Of a stretch of 8,120 nucleotides of DNA, positions 6,375 to 8,120 are shown piece by piece. Below the pieces are notes generated by a model. It was given only the letters and a program-made list of their open reading frames with translations, was not told the origin of the DNA and did no database searches. The translations under genes and the position numbers were made by a program. Positions within the stretch are counted from its first letter, which is position 1; the number at the start of each line of letters is the position of its first letter. Origin of the DNA: Clostridia bacterium (GTDB lineage: Bacteria; Bacillota; Clostridia; Oscillospirales; CAG-272); assembly GCA_017455945.1 (NCBI GenBank), contig JAFTLM010000415.1, positions 1-8,120 on the forward strand. The letters run 5' to 3'.

Positions 6375-7088
6375 TTGAGACTTGATAAATTTTTAAGTGT
6401 AACGGCAACTGCCACAAGAAGTGAGGCGGGAAAAGCTGCGCGAAACGGAAAAATTACGGTCAACGGAATACCGTGCAAAAACGCTTCTGTACATATAGAC
6501 CCGGAAAAAGATGCTGTGGAGTATTGCGGAGAGCTTGTGGCTTACAGCAAAAACATATATATAATGCTGAATAAGCCTCAGGGGTATGTCAGTGCTACAG
6601 AAGACGGTAAAGACAAAACCGTTATTGAACTGCTTCCGGAAAAACTGCGTGATATAGGATTGTTTCCTTGCGGAAGACTCGATAAAAATACAGTGGGGCT
6701 GATGTTGCTGACCAATAACGGAGAATTGGGGCATAAATTGCTTGCACCCAAAAGCCACGTTTCCAAAACCTACGGCTTTAAATGCGAAAATATACTTTCG
6801 GACGATGACGTTGCAAAACTTGAAAGCGGCGTCTATATAGCAGGAGGATATCTTACCAAACCCGCTAAAATAAAACTTTCCCCAAGCAGAACCGAGGGAG
6901 AAATAACAATAACCGAAGGAAAATATCACCAAATCAAGCTTATGCTTGAAGCTGTGAAAAATAAAATAACCGAGCTCGAAAGACTGTCGTTCGGACCTCT
7001 TGTAAAAGATGAAAAGCTTCAAAGAGGCGAGTGGAGGTATCTTACCGAGCTTGAAACAGAAATGCTTGAAAAGCATTGTCAAAAATGA
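6375..7088 (+). CDS. rsuA: RsuA-family rRNA pseudouridine synthase
   Basis: Enzyme of the RsuA/RluB/E/F family that isomerises a uridine in ribosomal RNA to pseudouridine; RsuA itself modifies U516 of 16S rRNA. The 237-residue protein has the RsuA length (about 230-240). The N-terminal S4 RNA-binding domain (about 1-50) begins RLDKFLS and includes NGKITVNG (24-31). The catalytic domain has YIMLNKPQGYVSA (62-74), GRLDKNTVGLMLLTNNG (100-116) with the catalytic Asp103, KTYGF (131-135) and EGKYHQIKLM (181-190). The start is TTG: the next methionine would remove the whole S4 domain, and an SD lies at 6360-6364. The gene follows its neighbour by 7 nt, and tex follows 43 nt later. RsuA is the best fit by size, but a paralogous specificity such as RluB-type 23S modification cannot be excluded. 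Confidence 0.88.
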   Translation: MRLDKFLSVTATATRSEAGKAARNGKITVNGIPCKNASVHIDPEKDAVEYCGELVAYSKNIYIMLNKPQGYVSATEDGKDKTVIELLPEKLRDIGLFPCGRLDKNTVGLMLLTNNGELGHKLLAPKSHVSKTYGFKCENILSDDDVAKLESGVYIAGGYLTKPAKIKLSPSRTEGEITITEGKYHQIKLMLEAVKNKITELERLSFGPLVKDEKLQRGEWRYLTELETEMLEKHCQK

Positions 7089-7131
7089 AGTAACCTTAAG
7101 TATGTATGCCGAAAGGCGGAACGGAGAAATA

Positions 7132-8120
7132 ATGGACATTATCAAGACATTGGCAGATGAATTTAAACTCAAAGAAGAACAGGTAAAAAATACGGTTGAA
7201 CTTGTTGATGAAGGAAATACTATTCCTTTTATCGCAAGATACCGTAAAGAAGTGACGGGAAGCCTTGACGACACACTCCTGCGTGACCTGGTTGACAGAC
7301 TTACTTATTTGAGAAATATAGAAAAACGTAAAGAAGAGGTGAAGGCTCTTATTGACGGTCAGGGTAAGCTTACAGATGAGCTTGTTGCCGCAATCGATAA
7401 CGCAAAGACTATTACCGAGGTTGACGACATTTACCGCCCATACAGGCCTCATAGAAAAACAAGAGCGTCTGTGGCAAGAGAAAAGGGACTTGAGCCCCTT
7501 GCCGAGCTTATTATGCAGCAGCTTGATGCATACGAAGCGCCCCTTGAGGTGATAGCAGAGGCTTATATAGACGAGGAAAAGGGTGTTGCATCGGCAGAGG
7601 AAGCACTTGCGGGAGCCCGCGATATAATCGCCGAGGATGTGTCGGATAATGCCGAGTACAGAAAAGAAATAAGAAGAATAACCTTTGAATTCGGGTTTAT
7701 AGTATCCAAGGCAACAAAGGAAGAAGATTCGGTGTATGCCCCCTATTATGACTATAACGAAAAGGTTAATAAAATTCCCGCACACCGAGTGCTGGCTATT
7801 AACAGAGGAGAAAAGGAAGAGTTTCTTAAGGTTGATATCACTGTTGACGTGAATCTTATACACAGCTTCCTGTTCAATCAGGTGCTCGACAGCGACAAAA
7901 GCCCCGCCAAGGAGCATATAGTTGCCGCAATAGTAGATAGCTATGACAGACTTATAGCACCTTCTGTGGAAAGAGAGATAAGATCGGACCTCTTTGATAA
8001 TGCCAGCGAGGGCGCGATAAAGCTGTTTTCCGACAATCTTAAGCATTTGCTTATGCAATCGCCCCTTAAGGGAAAAACCGTACTCGGATTTGACCCCGGT
8101 TACGTAAACGGTTGTAAGAC
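7132..8120 (+). CDS. tex: Tex, RNA-binding transcription accessory protein (N-terminal part, cut by window edge)
   Basis: Tex is a conserved cytoplasmic nucleic-acid-binding protein related to eukaryotic Spt6 and linked to transcription. Only the first 329 codons of an expected 700 or more lie in the window; the frame stays open to the edge. The helical N-terminal part has the family signatures NTIPFIARYRKEVTGSLD (29-46) and YRPYRPHRKTRASVAREKGL (101-120), then a helical region with HRVLAINRGEKEEFL (218-232). The YqgF/RNase H-like domain begins at TVLGFDPGYVNGCK (316-329). The downstream HhH and S1 RNA-binding domains lie beyond the edge. ATG 7132 has GGAG at 7123-7126 with 5-nt spacing. A tiny GCC-GAAA-GGC hairpin (7108-7117) sits in the gap upstream. 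No terminator or clear promoter separates it from the rsuA-like gene, so cotranscription is likely. Confidence 0.95.
   Translation, partial: MDIIKTLADEFKLKEEQVKNTVELVDEGNTIPFIARYRKEVTGSLDDTLLRDLVDRLTYLRNIEKRKEEVKALIDGQGKLTDELVAAIDNAKTITEVDDIYRPYRPHRKTRASVAREKGLEPLAELIMQQLDAYEAPLEVIAEAYIDEEKGVASAEEALAGARDIIAEDVSDNAEYRKEIRRITFEFGFIVSKATKEEDSVYAPYYDYNEKVNKIPAHRVLAINRGEKEEFLKVDITVDVNLIHSFLFNQVLDSDKSPAKEHIVAAIVDSYDRLIAPSVEREIRSDLFDNASEGAIKLFSDNLKHLLMQSPLKGKTVLGFDPGYVNGCK

Noticed and set aside
7107..7118. Mini-hairpin with GAAA loop between the rsuA-like gene and tex
   Set aside because: The stem is only 3-4 bp and there is no T-run, so it is neither a terminator nor a convincing regulatory element.
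7096..8058. Minus-strand open frame of 320 codons
   Set aside because: It is antisense to and codon-aligned with tex, whose signature motifs are clear; it is a by-product of codon use.

Overview
The window looks like a chromosomal housekeeping segment from a Gram-positive, low-to-moderate G+C member of the Firmicutes, most likely Clostridia of the Oscillospirales/Ruminococcaceae type. This rests on near-consensus sigma-A promoters, strong purine-rich Shine-Dalgarno (SD) sites, a greA-lysS pair, a PucR/CdaR-type regulator, an RsuA-type pseudouridine synthase and a clostridial-style Tex. All eight genes are on the + strand, closely spaced and intact; only the last is cut by the window edge. The organism assignment is inference, not proof.

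Layout. Positions 1-47 are A-rich and hold no recognisable gene. A near-consensus promoter (48-76) drives rsmE (126-860), a 16S rRNA m3U1498 methyltransferase. An A-tract-rich spacer and a second near-consensus promoter (925-953) lead into a PucR/CdaR-type regulator (1006-2091). A 19-bp hairpin (2114-2162) separates it from a membrane-anchored S41 C-terminal processing protease (2188-3492), followed by greA (3552-4040) and lysS (4063-5562). No promoter is evident between the regulator and lysS, so these four may form one operon, closed by an intrinsic terminator (5587-5621). Immediately after the terminator come an uncharacterised single-pass membrane protein (5639-6367), an RsuA-type rRNA pseudouridine synthase with a TTG start (6375-7088), and the first 329 codons of tex (7132 to the edge).

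Theme. Most genes serve information processing: rRNA modification (rsmE, rsuA-like), transcription elongation (greA, tex) and tRNA charging (lysS). The protease and the uncharacterised protein act at the membrane, and the regulator may respond to an unknown signal. I found no mobile element, CRISPR array, tRNA, rRNA, toxin-antitoxin or defence system. The points most worth a second look are the hairpin before the S41 gene, in which every wobble pair forms only in the sense RNA; the terminator that leaves no room for a promoter before the next gene; the uncharacterised membrane protein with a DxDxDG loop; and the phased A-tracts upstream of the regulator promoter.
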